Source: Verrucosispora sp. NA02020
Lineage (GTDB): Bacteria; Actinomycetota; Actinomycetes; Mycobacteriales; Micromonosporaceae
Direction: 5' to 3'
DNA: 64,000 nucleotides
NCBI RefSeq assembly: GCF_013364215.1
Contig: NZ_CP054923.1
Coordinates: 1,240,001-1,304,000 of the forward strand
The notes beneath the pieces were generated by a model that was not told the origin of the DNA, did no database searches, and saw only the letters and a list, made by a program, of their open reading frames with translations. The position numbers and the translations under genes were made by a program. Shown in pieces: positions 26,003 through 35,547 of this stretch (positions are counted from its first letter, which is position 1; the number at the start of each line of letters is the position of its first letter).

Positions 26003-27001
26003 TTAGGGTCGGCTGGTGCGGAAGGCGGGGAACACCTCGGTGGCGAACAGTCGCAGCGAGGCGCGCAGTCGCTCGGTCGGCATGCCGAGCCATCCGGGAC
26101 GGAAGATGAGATGGTCGAAGCCGAGGTCCCGCAGGGCGGAGATGCGTTCGATCAGGAACTCCGGCGAGCCCAGCAGGAGGGTGTTGCGGACCAGGTCGTC
26201 GAAGCGGTCGCGCTGCCAGCGCAGCGCCGGGTACTCGGCGTAGGTGGAGTACTCCCGCCGGGCGTGCGGCAGGGCCTCCTCGACTGCCTGTTCGGTGGTG
26301 GGCGCGCAGTACAGTTCGACGCCGACCGGGCGCTGCACGGTGGCGGGGTCGCGGCCGTACTCGGCCAGCGCCTCGTTGTAGACGGCGAGGTGCTCGGGCA
26401 GGAACCGGCGGCTCGGTGAGTTGCCCGGCGCGTACCAGGCGTCGCCGAGGCGGGCGGCGCGGCGGACGGCCTTGCGACCGCCCGCGCCGATCCAGATCGG
26501 CGGGCCGCCCGGGGTCAGCGGTCGGATGCCGATGGTGGCGTCGACCTGCGGATAGAACTCGCCGTCGTGGGTGACCGGCGTGCCGCCCCAGAGGGCCCGG
26601 ATCAGCCGCAGGCTCTCGTCGAAGCGGCGGAACCGGGCCTGCGGGTCCAGGCCGAATGCGGCGAACTCGTTCTCCCGGTAGCCGGCGCCGACACCGAGGA
26701 CCACCCGTCCACCGGAGAGGTGGTCCAGGGTCGCGAACTCCTCGGCGACGTGCACCGGATGGAACATCGGCAGCAGCAGGATGCCGGTGCCGAGGGTCAT
26801 CTCACCGGAGCGCGGGATCAGGCTGGCCAGCATCGAGATGGGCTGCGGGGTGGCCAGGTTGGACTGGAAGTGGTTGATCGTCCAGACCGAGTCGTAGCCG
26901 AGTTCGGCGGCGAGTTCCACGGTGCCGAACAGGTCGCTCAGGTGCCGGCCGAGGTCGTCGCCGTGCGGATACTGGTGCGACGCCATGATGCCGAACTTCA
27001 T
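26003..27001 (-). CDS. LLM-class flavin-dependent oxidoreductase
   Basis: 332 residues, luciferase-like barrel: MKFGIMASHQYPHGDD, AAELGYDSVWTINHFQS, GTGILLLPMFHPVHVAEEFATLDHLSGGRVVLGVGAGYRENEFAAFGL, GGPPIWIGAGGRKAVRRAARLGDAWY. It resembles the LLM at 24031 closely enough to suggest an old duplication around the crotonase gene. The ATG shares one base with the stop of the upstream ligase gene (TGATG). Confidence 0.92.
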   Translation of the reverse strand: MKFGIMASHQYPHGDDLGRHLSDLFGTVELAAELGYDSVWTINHFQSNLATPQPISMLASLIPRSGEMTLGTGILLLPMFHPVHVAEEFATLDHLSGGRVVLGVGAGYRENEFAAFGLDPQARFRRFDESLRLIRALWGGTPVTHDGEFYPQVDATIGIRPLTPGGPPIWIGAGGRKAVRRAARLGDAWYAPGNSPSRRFLPEHLAVYNEALAEYGRDPATVQRPVGVELYCAPTTEQAVEEALPHARREYSTYAEYPALRWQRDRFDDLVRNTLLLGSPEFLIERISALRDLGFDHLIFRPGWLGMPTERLRASLRLFATEVFPAFRTSRP

Positions 27002-28548
27002 CAGCTCCGACCTCCCTCGGCGGCGGGTGCCGCGACCCGACTGGTCTTCCCGGTGGTGCTGCGTTCCAGGGCGGGTACGAACTCGACGCGTCGGGGTGCC
27101 TTGAAGTGCGCCAGCCGGTCGCGGGCGAACGCGACGATGCCGTCGGCGAGGACCGCGTCGGGGATCGAGTCGTCGGTCCGGCGGACCACGAGGGCCACCG
27201 GGATCTCGCCCAGCCGGTCGTCGGGGCGGCCGAGCACCCGGACGTCGTCGACCAGCGGGTGTTCGCGGAGTTCGTCCTCGATCTCCTCGGGCCACACCTG
27301 GAAGCCGCCGCACTTGATCATGTCTCGCTTCCGGCCGACCAGGAACAGCACGCCGTCGTCGTCGACGTAGCCGATGTCGCCGGTGTGCACCCAGCCGTCG
27401 CGGACCAGTTCGAGGGAGGCGGCCGGGTCGTCGACGTACCCCTTGGTCAACGCGGAGCGGACCACCACCTCGCCCTCCGCGCCGACCGGCAGCGCGGTGC
27501 CGGTCTCGTCGCGGATCTCCAGCTCCACCCCGGGATAGACCCGGCCGGCCGAGCCGGGCTTCCACCGACCGGCCTTCATGTCCCGGCCGTTCCACCCGGC
27601 GATGTGCCCGGCCTCGGTGGACCCGTAGTTGACCAGGATGGGTACGTGGTAGCGCTGCTCGAAGGCCCGCCGGACCGGCCAGGAGATGGCCTGTCCGGCG
27701 ACCAGGACCGACTTCACGCCCTCGAACGGCAGGTCCCGTTCGGTGTGCACGATGTCGAAGACCATGGTGGGCAGGAAGAAGAAGTTGTCGAAGGCGAATC
27801 GTCGCATCAGTCCGTCGAGCCGGTCGACGCCGAAGCGTTCCCAGACCACCGCGGCCCGGCCGACGAAGTACGCGAAGAGCAGCGAGTGCTGGCCTCCGCT
27901 GTGGAACAGCGGCAGGGCGATCAGGTTGGGCTTCGCGTCGGTCGCGGCGCTGCCCTCGGCGTCGGTGCCGGTGGCCACCCGCGCCATCCGCATCAGCGAC
28001 TCCCGTGAGCCGCCGTGGGTCACGCTGACCGCCTTGGGCCGGCCGGTGGTGCCGCCGGTGAACAGGATGCACGCCTCCGCGTCCGGTGCGACGTCGACGG
28101 CGGGTACCCGCGTCGGGCGTCGCCACGGCAGCGCCGGCGCCCCGGCGACCGGTTCGCTGACCGAGCGCACCGGCAGGTCGGTGCCGGCCAGGAACTCGGC
28201 GACGACCTCGGGCCGGCGGTCGTCGACGAGCAGCAGGCGCGGGGTGGTCTTGGCGACCGACTCGGCGAGTTCGGCGGCGTTGTAGAGGCTGCTGACCGTC
28301 ACCGGCACCGCGCCGATCTTCCAGGCGCCGAAGAGGAAGAACACGACCTCGGGGCCGTTGGTCAGATAGCAGGCGACCCGGTCACCGGCGCCGACGCCCT
28401 CGGCGCGCAGTGCGGCGGCGACGCCCCCGGCCAGCAGGTCGATCTCGTCGAAGGTCCACGAACGGCCGTCCTCGCCGTGCAGGCCCGGCACGTCGCCCCG
28501 GTCGGTGCCGCGCCCGTGCAGGATCAGGGCGAGATTCGCGCCGCTCAT
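27001..28548 (-). CDS. AMP-forming acyl-CoA ligase 1
   Basis: 515 residues of the ANL superfamily. The P-loop is LFTGGTTGRPKAVSVTHGG, motif A5 is YGSTEAGH, TGDIGYVDDDGVLFLVGRKRDMIKCGG is the hinge region, and TTGKTSR carries the C-terminal lysine. It activates a carboxylic acid with ATP and CoA. The acid is unknown. It overlaps the upstream LLM stop by 4 bp, inside the seven-gene run. Confidence 0.93.
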   Translation of the reverse strand: MSGANLALILHGRGTDRGDVPGLHGEDGRSWTFDEIDLLAGGVAAALRAEGVGAGDRVACYLTNGPEVVFFLFGAWKIGAVPVTVSSLYNAAELAESVAKTTPRLLLVDDRRPEVVAEFLAGTDLPVRSVSEPVAGAPALPWRRPTRVPAVDVAPDAEACILFTGGTTGRPKAVSVTHGGSRESLMRMARVATGTDAEGSAATDAKPNLIALPLFHSGGQHSLLFAYFVGRAAVVWERFGVDRLDGLMRRFAFDNFFFLPTMVFDIVHTERDLPFEGVKSVLVAGQAISWPVRRAFEQRYHVPILVNYGSTEAGHIAGWNGRDMKAGRWKPGSAGRVYPGVELEIRDETGTALPVGAEGEVVVRSALTKGYVDDPAASLELVRDGWVHTGDIGYVDDDGVLFLVGRKRDMIKCGGFQVWPEEIEDELREHPLVDDVRVLGRPDDRLGEIPVALVVRRTDDSIPDAVLADGIVAFARDRLAHFKAPRRVEFVPALERSTTGKTSRVAAPAAEGGRS

Positions 28549-29549
28549 CGCGTCGACTCCTCGGTGCTCGGGGTGGCGACCCGGCTGACGACCTCGGCGC
28601 CGAATCGGGCGAGCTGGTCCATCGCCTCCTCCTGACTGGCGCCGACGAACTGGTGCCGCAGGGACACCTCGGTGATGCCGAGGTCGTTCTCCCAGCGGCG
28701 GAGCTTGTCGACGATCTCGTCGGCCGACCCGACCAGACAGTCCTGGGCCAGGTAGCGGTCCAGGTCCAGCGACTGGGCCTCGTCCCACGACTTGTAGCCC
28801 GCGTACTGGCGTTGCAGGTGCGGGCGGACCGCCGCGACGGCGCTGCGGTAGCTGTCGCCGATGAACGCCTCGCGGCTCATCGGGTACTCGCGGACCGGGT
28901 CGAGGCCCCGTTCGGCGAGTTCGGCGCGGTAGATGCCGAGGAGTCGGGCGAGTTCGGCGTCGTCGCCCTTGGGGCCGATGAGCCAGGGGGCGTCGAGCCG
29001 GGCCGCGCGTCGGATGGCGGGTTCGGCGAACGCGCCGATCCAGATCGGCGGGCCGCCGGGCTGCACCGGGCGCAGCGGCAGGCTGGCCTGCGGCACCTCG
29101 CCCCAACTGCCGGCGGCGTCGATCGTCTCGCCGCGCCACAGGGCGCGCAGGAGCGGGACGTACTCGCGCAGGCGGCGCAGCCGGTCCTCCCACGCCACGC
29201 CGAAGGCGGTGGTCTCCCGGCGTCGGTAGCCGGCGCCGATGCCGACGGTCAGCCGACCACGGGTCAGCACGTCGAGGGAGGCCAGGTCCTCGGCGAGGGC
29301 GATCGGGTTCAGCAGGGGCGCCAGCAGGACGCCGAAGCCGATACGGATGCGGTTGGTGGCGTGTCCCAGGTGACCGGCGAGCGGGATCGGCTGCACGAAC
29401 GCCGACCGGGCCAGGTAGTGGTGTCCGAGGTAGACGCCGTGGAAGCCGGCAGCTTCGGCGGCGGCGGCCTGGGCGAGGACGCCGTCGATGCCCTCGGTGG
29501 GCGACGCCGCCGGGTCGAACTGGGCGCTGAGGAAGCAGCTGATCCTCAC
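28545..29549 (-). CDS. LLM-class flavin-dependent oxidoreductase
   Basis: 334 residues, luciferase-like family: AAGFHGVYLGHHYLARSAFVQPIPLAGHLGHAT, IGFGVLLAPLLNPIALAEDLASLDVLTRGRLTVGIGAGYRRRETTAFGV, GGPPIWIGAFAEPAIRRAARL. More divergent from the LLMs at 24031 and 26003 than those are from each other, so probably a separate reaction. GTG start at 29549, overlapping the upstream LLM stop by 4 bp. Confidence 0.92.
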   Translation of the reverse strand: MRISCFLSAQFDPAASPTEGIDGVLAQAAAAEAAGFHGVYLGHHYLARSAFVQPIPLAGHLGHATNRIRIGFGVLLAPLLNPIALAEDLASLDVLTRGRLTVGIGAGYRRRETTAFGVAWEDRLRRLREYVPLLRALWRGETIDAAGSWGEVPQASLPLRPVQPGGPPIWIGAFAEPAIRRAARLDAPWLIGPKGDDAELARLLGIYRAELAERGLDPVREYPMSREAFIGDSYRSAVAAVRPHLQRQYAGYKSWDEAQSLDLDRYLAQDCLVGSADEIVDKLRRWENDLGITEVSLRHQFVGASQEEAMDQLARFGAEVVSRVATPSTEESTR

Positions 29550-30646
29550 CCGACGACCGCCTCGGCGGCGGCCGGCGCGCTCACCGTGTCGTCCTTCGCG
29601 GCGGTGGCGCGGAAGTGCGGGATGACCTTCGCGGCGAACTCCTCCATCGACTTGAGCGCGGCCCTGCGGTCCAGCGACGGGATCCGCAGCCAGCCGATGT
29701 AGTGGTTGATGCCGAGCTGTTCGCGCAGCATCTCGATGGTCTCGATGACGCGGTCGGCGGAGCCGAAGTTGCCGCCGTGGGTCAGGGTCTGCTCCAGCGT
29801 CAGCAGCTCGATGTTCTTGGCGACCGCCGCGTAGTAGGCGCGCTCCTTGTCGATGGCCTCCTCCGAGCCGGGGATGACCTTGCCGACGGACTTGTAGTAG
29901 TTGAGGGCGGCCTGTGCGGCCGCGCGCAGTCCCTCGCTGCTGTCACCGCACCAGACCTGCTGCATGAAGGGCAGGTCGTAGGTGCTGATGTCGAATCCGT
30001 TCTCCCGCATGCTCTGCCGGTAGAGGTCGAAGTTGCGTTGCATCACGCCCAACGGGGTGAAGTTCGGCGAGGTGATGATCGACTCGCCGAGGGCGCCGCG
30101 TTCGCGGAAGCTGTCCGGGGAGACGGTGCCCTGGAGGATGGGCGGACCACCGGGGGTGTACGGCCGGGGGTAGGTCGTGACGTTGTCGTACTGGAAGATC
30201 TTGCCGTGGTAGGAGAAGTTCTCCTGCGACAACGCGAGCCGCAGCACCTCCAGCGTCTCCTGGTAGCGCTGCTTCGACTCCTCCAGCGGGATGCCGAAGC
30301 CGGCGAACTCGGCGGGCTGGTAGCCACGGCCGACGCCGATGGAGACCCGGCCTCCACTGAGTACGTCGAGGGCGGCGATGTCCTCGGCCAGCCGCAGCGG
30401 GTGGTGCAGCGGCAGCACGAGGACTGCGGTGCCGATGGTGATCTGTCGGGTCCGCTCGGCGACGGCCATGCCGAAGTTCACCGGGCTGCCGAGGATGCCG
30501 TACTTCGAGAAGTGGTGCTCGGCCAGCCAGATCGAGTCGAACCCGAGCTCGTCGGCCAGCTGGATCTCGTCGAGGGTCTCTCGCAGCACCTGGTGATCGG
30601 ATGTGCCGTCACTCACCGGGAACAGGTTCATGATTCCGAACTTCAC
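29546..30646 (-). CDS. LLM-class flavin-dependent monooxygenase, first gene of the run
   Basis: 366 residues, closest in pattern to alkanal-monooxygenase-like proteins: VKFGIMNLFPVSDGT, LGFDSIWLAEHHFSKYGILGSP, GRVSIGVGRGYQPAEFAGFGIPLEESKQRYQETLEVL. It is the promoter-proximal gene of the run 30646 to 23699. GTG 30646 is chosen because GAGGAG lies 7 bp upstream; the ORF extends to 30706 through the operator, which is unlikely to be translated. The operator-like 30663-30680 site overlaps the promoter region. Confidence 0.92.
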   Translation of the reverse strand: MKFGIMNLFPVSDGTSDHQVLRETLDEIQLADELGFDSIWLAEHHFSKYGILGSPVNFGMAVAERTRQITIGTAVLVLPLHHPLRLAEDIAALDVLSGGRVSIGVGRGYQPAEFAGFGIPLEESKQRYQETLEVLRLALSQENFSYHGKIFQYDNVTTYPRPYTPGGPPILQGTVSPDSFRERGALGESIITSPNFTPLGVMQRNFDLYRQSMRENGFDISTYDLPFMQQVWCGDSSEGLRAAAQAALNYYKSVGKVIPGSEEAIDKERAYYAAVAKNIELLTLEQTLTHGGNFGSADRVIETIEMLREQLGINHYIGWLRIPSLDRRAALKSMEEFAAKVIPHFRATAAKDDTVSAPAAAEAVVG

Positions 30647-30662
30647 GGCTTCTCCTCGTTTA

Positions 30663-30680
30663 TTCCGACCAGCCGGTATG
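30663..30680. promoter_or_regulatory. Shared operator motif, copy 1
   Basis: TTCCGACCAGCCGGTATG lies 17 bp upstream of the LLM start at 30646. It differs at a single position from copy 2 at 34509 and is closely related to the copies at 47676, 47771 and 50430. The core ACCG-N6-CGGT is palindromic, as for a TetR-type repressor site. No such regulator is encoded in this window. Confidence 0.7.
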
Positions 30681-30727
30681 TTACCGCTGTGGTCGTCGAC
30701 CTGCAAGGGTTTCGCAGGTCAGCGGGG

Positions 30728-31747
30728 TTACGACGAACGTCGAGAGGCGATGCGCAACTCGCCGGCACGGCGGCGGTGCCAGGAGCCGCGACCGAATCGG
30801 GCGTCGAGCACCAGGGCTCGGCGCAGGAACAGGTGCGGCACCGCCTCCATCGTGATGCCCATGCCGCCGTGCACCTGGATGCACCGCTCGGCGGCGAAGA
30901 CCGCCGCCGCCCCGGCCGCCGCCTTGGCCGCGTGCACCTGGATCTCCGCGTCCGGGCGTCCGTTGTCGACCGCCCAGGCGGCGTAGAGGGTCAGGTCCCA
31001 GGCGGCCTTGCGGGCCGTGGCGGCCTCGGCGAGCTGGAAGGCGACGCCCTGGAACGAGCCGATCACCCGACCGAACTGCTGACGGGTACGCGCCTGCTCG
31101 GCGGCCAGCTCGATCGCGCCCTGCGCGACACCGCAGAGTTCGGCGGCGACCACCAACGTGGCGCGGGCCGCCCCGGTGCCGGCCGGCACGATCTCCTGCG
31201 GATCGGGCAGCGTGACGTCCGACAGCGGCACCGACGGGTCGACCGACTCGCGCGCGGTCACCTCGACCGGCACGCTGGTCCACACGCCCTCGGCGGCGCC
31301 CAGGGCGACCACCGCGTCCGCCTGTGCCGCGTACGGCACCAGGGTGCGGACCGCCGAGCGGGGCGACACCTGGTCCGCCCGCGCGGTGGCCCCCGGCACG
31401 TCCACCGCCGGGGTCAGCACCCGGCTGCCGTCGAGCACCTCGTCCGGCAGCGGCGTACCGTGCCCGCTGCCGCAGAGCAGTTGCACCGCCGCCGCGTGCG
31501 CCGGGAACCGGCTCGCGACGAGCCGTTCGCCGAGCGCCTCGACGGCGACGAGCAGGTCGATCAGGCTCGACCCGATGCCGCCGACCTGCTCCGGCACACC
31601 GAGGAGCCCGAAGTCGCGCAACAGCGTCGCGTCACCGGCGGGGGCCTGCCAGTGCGTCGGCAGCCCGCCCGTGGCGCGTTCCGCGTCGGCCAGCGCGCCG
31701 ACGGTCTTGGCGATGTCCTGCTGTTCCTGGGTGAATGTTGCCCGCAC
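30728..31747 (-). CDS. Acyl-CoA dehydrogenase, second subunit of a pair
   Basis: 339 residues of the acyl-CoA dehydrogenase fold, short at the C-terminus (FTQEQQDIAKTVGALADAE, EARTRQQFGRVIGSFQ-like helix, CIQVHGGMGITMEAVPHLFLRRAL). It lacks a clear YEGT-type catalytic Glu. It follows another dehydrogenase gene by 13 bp, the arrangement of the mycobacterial FadE alpha2beta2 enzymes used on steroid side chains, in which two unlike half-active chains make one enzyme. GTG start at 31747. Confidence 0.9.
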   Translation of the reverse strand: MRATFTQEQQDIAKTVGALADAERATGGLPTHWQAPAGDATLLRDFGLLGVPEQVGGIGSSLIDLLVAVEALGERLVASRFPAHAAAVQLLCGSGHGTPLPDEVLDGSRVLTPAVDVPGATARADQVSPRSAVRTLVPYAAQADAVVALGAAEGVWTSVPVEVTARESVDPSVPLSDVTLPDPQEIVPAGTGAARATLVVAAELCGVAQGAIELAAEQARTRQQFGRVIGSFQGVAFQLAEAATARKAAWDLTLYAAWAVDNGRPDAEIQVHAAKAAAGAAAVFAAERCIQVHGGMGITMEAVPHLFLRRALVLDARFGRGSWHRRRAGELRIASRRSS

Positions 31748-31760
31748 GCGATGACTCCGC

Positions 31761-32912
31761 TCAGCGTGAGCGGGGCAGGTTCAGCACCCGCTCCGCCAGG
31801 ATCGATTTCTGGACCTCCTCCGTGCCGCCCTCGATGGTGTGGGCGCGGGCACGCAGGTAGCGGCGCATCCGGGCGGCGGCGCCGTCGCCGTCGAGCAACA
31901 CCCCGCCCCCGTCGTCGAGGTGCACGGCGAGCCGGTTGGCGCGCTGCACCACCCCGGCCCAGAGGCTCTTGAGGGCCGAGGTCTCCGGTCCGGGCACTCC
32001 CCCGGCGCGGCTCTCGCCGAGCATCCGCATCGACCCGATCCGCACCGCCTCGGCGTCGCACTGCAACGCGCCGACCGCGTCGACGAAGGCACTGTCGTCG
32101 GCCACCCCGCGCGCGATGCCGAGGTCGACGACCCGGTCCACCGCCTGGCGGGCCCACACCCAGAGGTTCAGCGCCATGCTGCCGCGCTCGAAGGCGAGCG
32201 TGGTCAGGGCCACCCGCCAGCCGTTGCCGACCCCGCCGAGCACGTCGGCGTCGGGGACGAAGACGTCGTCGAGGAACATCTCGTTGAACTCGGTGTCCCC
32301 GTTGATCATCGTCAGCGGCCGGACGGTGAACCCGTCCATCGGGGCGAGGAAGTAGGTGATCCCCTGGTGCTTGGGCGCGTCGGCGTCGGTGCGGGCGAGC
32401 AGCAGGCACCGGGAGGCGTTGTGCGCGTTCGACGTCCAGATCTTGGCGCCGTTGATCAGCCAGCCGCCGTCCACCTTCGTGGCGGCGGTCCGCAGACCGG
32501 CCAGGTCGGATCCGGCGCCGGGCTCGCTGAAGCCCTGACACCAGTACTCCTCGCCGCGCAGGATGCCGGGCAGGTGCCGGGCCTGCTGCTCGTCGGTGCC
32601 GTGCGCGATGACGGTCGGTCCGGCGAGCATCATGCCGACCCCGTTGAGCGGGTACGGCGCCCCGCGTACCGCGGCCTCCTCGTTGAAGATGGCCTGTGCC
32701 AGCGAGTCCAGACCCCGGCCACCGTGCGCGACCGGCCACGACAGCCCGGCCCAGTTGCCGGCGCAGAGCCGGTCCTGCCAGACCCGCGACCAGTTCTCGC
32801 GCTCGTCCTGCGACAACTCCTCCTGGTCGGGGACGTCGCTCAGCGCCTCGTCCAACCAGGCGCCGACCTCACGCCGGAACGCCAGGTCGGACGCGCTGTC
32901 ATCGAAGTCCAT
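31761..32912 (-). CDS. Acyl-CoA dehydrogenase, first subunit of a pair
   Basis: 383 residues with WCQGFSEPGAGSDLAGLRTAA (FAD/substrate loop), GAKIWTSNAH, and C-terminal RARAHTIEGGTEEVQKSILAERVL. At the position of the MCAD catalytic Glu (YEGT) this reads Gly (IEGGT), as in the heteromeric FadE26-type enzymes, where the base is elsewhere. Likely forms a heterotetramer with the product of the next gene and introduces a 2,3-double bond. Follows acyl-CoA ligase 2 by 30 bp. Confidence 0.92.
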   Translation of the reverse strand: MDFDDSASDLAFRREVGAWLDEALSDVPDQEELSQDERENWSRVWQDRLCAGNWAGLSWPVAHGGRGLDSLAQAIFNEEAAVRGAPYPLNGVGMMLAGPTVIAHGTDEQQARHLPGILRGEEYWCQGFSEPGAGSDLAGLRTAATKVDGGWLINGAKIWTSNAHNASRCLLLARTDADAPKHQGITYFLAPMDGFTVRPLTMINGDTEFNEMFLDDVFVPDADVLGGVGNGWRVALTTLAFERGSMALNLWVWARQAVDRVVDLGIARGVADDSAFVDAVGALQCDAEAVRIGSMRMLGESRAGGVPGPETSALKSLWAGVVQRANRLAVHLDDGGGVLLDGDGAAARMRRYLRARAHTIEGGTEEVQKSILAERVLNLPRSR

Positions 32913-32942
32913 CCGCCCCTCCCCTCGTGTCGTACCGTCCGG

Positions 32943-34490
32943 TCACGCCGTCACCTCGCGGGTACGCCGCAGCCGGGCCTTGTAGAGCTTGCCGTTCGGA
33001 TCGCGCGGCAGCGCGTCGCGCACCAGGTAGGACACCGGGCGCTTCGGCTTGGCCAGCCGGTCGGCGAGGTAGCGGCGCAGCCCGTCGACGGCGGCGTCGC
33101 CCTCGGGCGCGTCGTCGCGCAGGACGACGTGCGCCTGCGGCACCTCGCCGAACTCCGGGTCGGGTACGCCGATCACCCCGGCGTCGGCGACCCACTCGTG
33201 GGCCAGCAGCGCCGCCTCGATCTCGGCCGGGTAGACGTTCACGCCGCCGACCAGGATCAGCTCCGACGCCCGGCCGGTGATGTAGAGGAACCCGTCGGCG
33301 TCGACGTGGCCGACGTCCCAGACGGTCATCAGGCCGTCGCGGCGGGAGCCCTCGGTCTTGCCGGGATCGTTGTGGTACTCGACCCGGTCGTTGCCCTGCC
33401 GCATGTACACGATGCCGGTCTGCCCCACCGGCACCTCCTCGCCCTGCTCGTCGAGGATCCGCAGGGTGGAGATGGACGCCGGGCGGCCGACCGTGCCGGG
33501 GTGCGCGAGCCACTCGTGCGGGCGGGCGATCGTGGTGCCGACCTCGGTGGAGCCGTAGTACTCGTAGACCACCGGGCCGAACCAGTCCAGGATCCGCTGC
33601 TTCACCTCCAGCGGGCAGGGTGCCGCGCCGTGCAGCACGTAGCGCAGCGAGGAGACGTCGTAGTCGGCGCGTACCGACTCGGGCAGTTGCAGCAGCCGGT
33701 AGAAGTGCGTCGGCACCATGCTGGTGCCGGTGACCCGCTGCTCCTGGACGCGCCGCAGGAAGCCCTCCGGCGTCCAGCCGTCCATCAGCACCATCGTGCC
33801 GCCGGCGTGCAGCGCGCCCATCGCCGGGGTGATGTTGGCGGAGTGGTACATCGGCGCGGAGACCAGCCAGGACGCGAAGGCCGGGCGTTCCATGCCGAAC
33901 TCGGCGAACAGCCACCGGTAGGTCAGCGCCCCGGCGTCGGCGTCGATGCCGCTCAGCGGGCGCTTGACGCCCTTGGGGCGGCCGGTGGTGCCCGAGGTGT
34001 ACATCATCAGCGAACCCGCCGGGACCTGTTCCGGACTCACCGCCGGCATGTCGGCGGTGAGCGCCGACAGCGGCTGCGCCCGGTCGGTCTGCGGGGTGCC
34101 GTCGACGAAGACCTGGATGCCGGGTGCGGCCTCGGCGGCGGAGACGACGACCTGCTCGACGCGCGCCGAACCGACCACCACCTTGGCGCCGCTGTCGGCC
34201 AGGACGTACGCGATCTCCGGCTCGGTGAGGTGGTAGTTGAGCGTGACCAGGTACAGGCCGGACTGCATCGCCGCGAGGTACAACGCGATCATGCCGGCGC
34301 TGTTGGTCATGACCGCGGCCACCGTGTCGCCGACCTGGAGCCCGGCCCGGGTACGCAGACCGTGCGATATCCGGTTCACCTCGGCGAACAGTTCCCCGTA
34401 GGAGATCCGGCGGTCGTCGGGGGTGACCACCGCGCACAGGTCGGGTGCTGCGGTCGCCCACAGCCGAAAGCCGGTCCGCTCCTCGCTCAT
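32943..34490 (-). CDS. AMP-forming acyl-CoA ligase 2
   Basis: 515 residues, ANL superfamily. P-loop MMYTSGTTGRPKGVKRPLSG, A5 motif EYYGSTEVGT, hinge VGHVDADGFLYITGRASELILVGG, C-terminal Lys in PNGKLYKARL. First gene of the unit with the dehydrogenase pair, so it probably primes their substrate. ATG 34490 has AAGGAG 7 bp upstream; an upstream in-frame start at 34568 would read through the operator and is not used. Confidence 0.93.
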   Translation of the reverse strand: MSEERTGFRLWATAAPDLCAVVTPDDRRISYGELFAEVNRISHGLRTRAGLQVGDTVAAVMTNSAGMIALYLAAMQSGLYLVTLNYHLTEPEIAYVLADSGAKVVVGSARVEQVVVSAAEAAPGIQVFVDGTPQTDRAQPLSALTADMPAVSPEQVPAGSLMMYTSGTTGRPKGVKRPLSGIDADAGALTYRWLFAEFGMERPAFASWLVSAPMYHSANITPAMGALHAGGTMVLMDGWTPEGFLRRVQEQRVTGTSMVPTHFYRLLQLPESVRADYDVSSLRYVLHGAAPCPLEVKQRILDWFGPVVYEYYGSTEVGTTIARPHEWLAHPGTVGRPASISTLRILDEQGEEVPVGQTGIVYMRQGNDRVEYHNDPGKTEGSRRDGLMTVWDVGHVDADGFLYITGRASELILVGGVNVYPAEIEAALLAHEWVADAGVIGVPDPEFGEVPQAHVVLRDDAPEGDAAVDGLRRYLADRLAKPKRPVSYLVRDALPRDPNGKLYKARLRRTREVTA

Positions 34491-34508
34491 CGGACTCCTT
34501 GAGTTAGA

Positions 34509-34526
34509 TTCCGACCATCCGGTATG
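34509..34526. promoter_or_regulatory. Shared operator motif, copy 2
   Basis: TTCCGACCATCCGGTATG lies in the 70-bp gap between divergent starts at 34490 and 34561, so it can control both the ligase/dehydrogenase unit and the MBL gene. It has one mismatch to copy 1. Confidence 0.7.
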
Positions 34527-34560
34527 TTGTGTTGTCCCACCGTAAGGGAGCCGAGCGACG

Positions 34561-35544
34561 ATGTCCATACCCGCGATCGACGCCCACGCCGCCAGCTACC
34601 GCGCCCGTGAGGTGCCCGCACCCGCCCAGGTCGTGGACGGTGTCTGGGCCGTGCCCGTCCCCCTGCCCGGCAGCGCCCTGCGCTACGTCACCGTCTATCT
34701 CCTGGACACCGCCGACGGGCTCGTCCTCGTCGACGCCGGCTACGACCACCCGGCCTGCTGGCGCGCGTTCACGCAGTCCGTGGAGTCCCTCGGGCACCGG
34801 GTCGAGGCGATCGGCACCGTCCTGCTCACCCACAACCACCCCGACCACGTCGGCTTCGCCGCCCGGCTCCAGACGACCACCGGAGCCCGCATCGTGATCG
34901 GCCGCCCCGACGACTTCGCCACCATGCACCAAACCCGGGGCACGTTCCTCGCCCAACTGCGCGCCGCCCTCGACCTCACCGGAGCCCCCGCCGACGTGGT
35001 CGAGTCGATGTACGCCGACGCCGTCGACGTCGCCGTGCACCACGAGAGCCTGCGGCCGGACGTGACCGTCACCGACGAGACCGAGTTCCGCTTCGGCGAC
35101 GTGACCGTCCGCGCCGTCCCCACCCCGGGGCACACGTACGGCCACACCGTCTATCTCGACACCCGGGGTCTGGTCTTCACCGGCGACACCATGATGGCCG
35201 AGGGCCCCACCCAGCTCGCCATCGTCAGCCGCCCCGAGGACGACCCGGCCGCCGACCTGTTCCGCAGCCTGGCCCGCATCCGCGCCCTCGACGCCGCGGT
35301 GGCCTGCCCGGCCCACCAGTTCCCGTACCGGGACGTCGCCGCCCGGGTCGACGAGCTGACCGCGTACCACCGCGACGAGGTCGACGCGGTGCGGGACCTG
35401 ACCGTGGTCGACGACGACGCGTGGACGCTGGCCCGGCGGATGACCTGGCAGAAGCCGTGGGACGAGCTGGGTCGGGGCACCCGCCGCTTCCACCTCGTGC
35501 ACGCCCTCGCCCTGCTGCGGACGGCGACCGGCACCGACCGGTGA
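34561..35544 (+). CDS. Metallo-beta-lactamase-fold hydrolase
   Basis: 327 residues: zinc motif THNHPDH (Thr90-His96), PTPGHTYGHTVY, LVFTGDTMMAEGPT and CPAHQF. The pattern is that of MBL hydrolases acting on thioesters, lactones or glutathione adducts. In this context a CoA-thioester or lactone hydrolase is plausible. Divergent from ligase 2 and under operator copy 2. It converges on ligase 3 with a 3-bp gap. Confidence 0.88.
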   Translation: MSIPAIDAHAASYRAREVPAPAQVVDGVWAVPVPLPGSALRYVTVYLLDTADGLVLVDAGYDHPACWRAFTQSVESLGHRVEAIGTVLLTHNHPDHVGFAARLQTTTGARIVIGRPDDFATMHQTRGTFLAQLRAALDLTGAPADVVESMYADAVDVAVHHESLRPDVTVTDETEFRFGDVTVRAVPTPGHTYGHTVYLDTRGLVFTGDTMMAEGPTQLAIVSRPEDDPAADLFRSLARIRALDAAVACPAHQFPYRDVAARVDELTAYHRDEVDAVRDLTVVDDDAWTLARRMTWQKPWDELGRGTRRFHLVHALALLRTATGTDR

Positions 35545-35547
35545 CGC

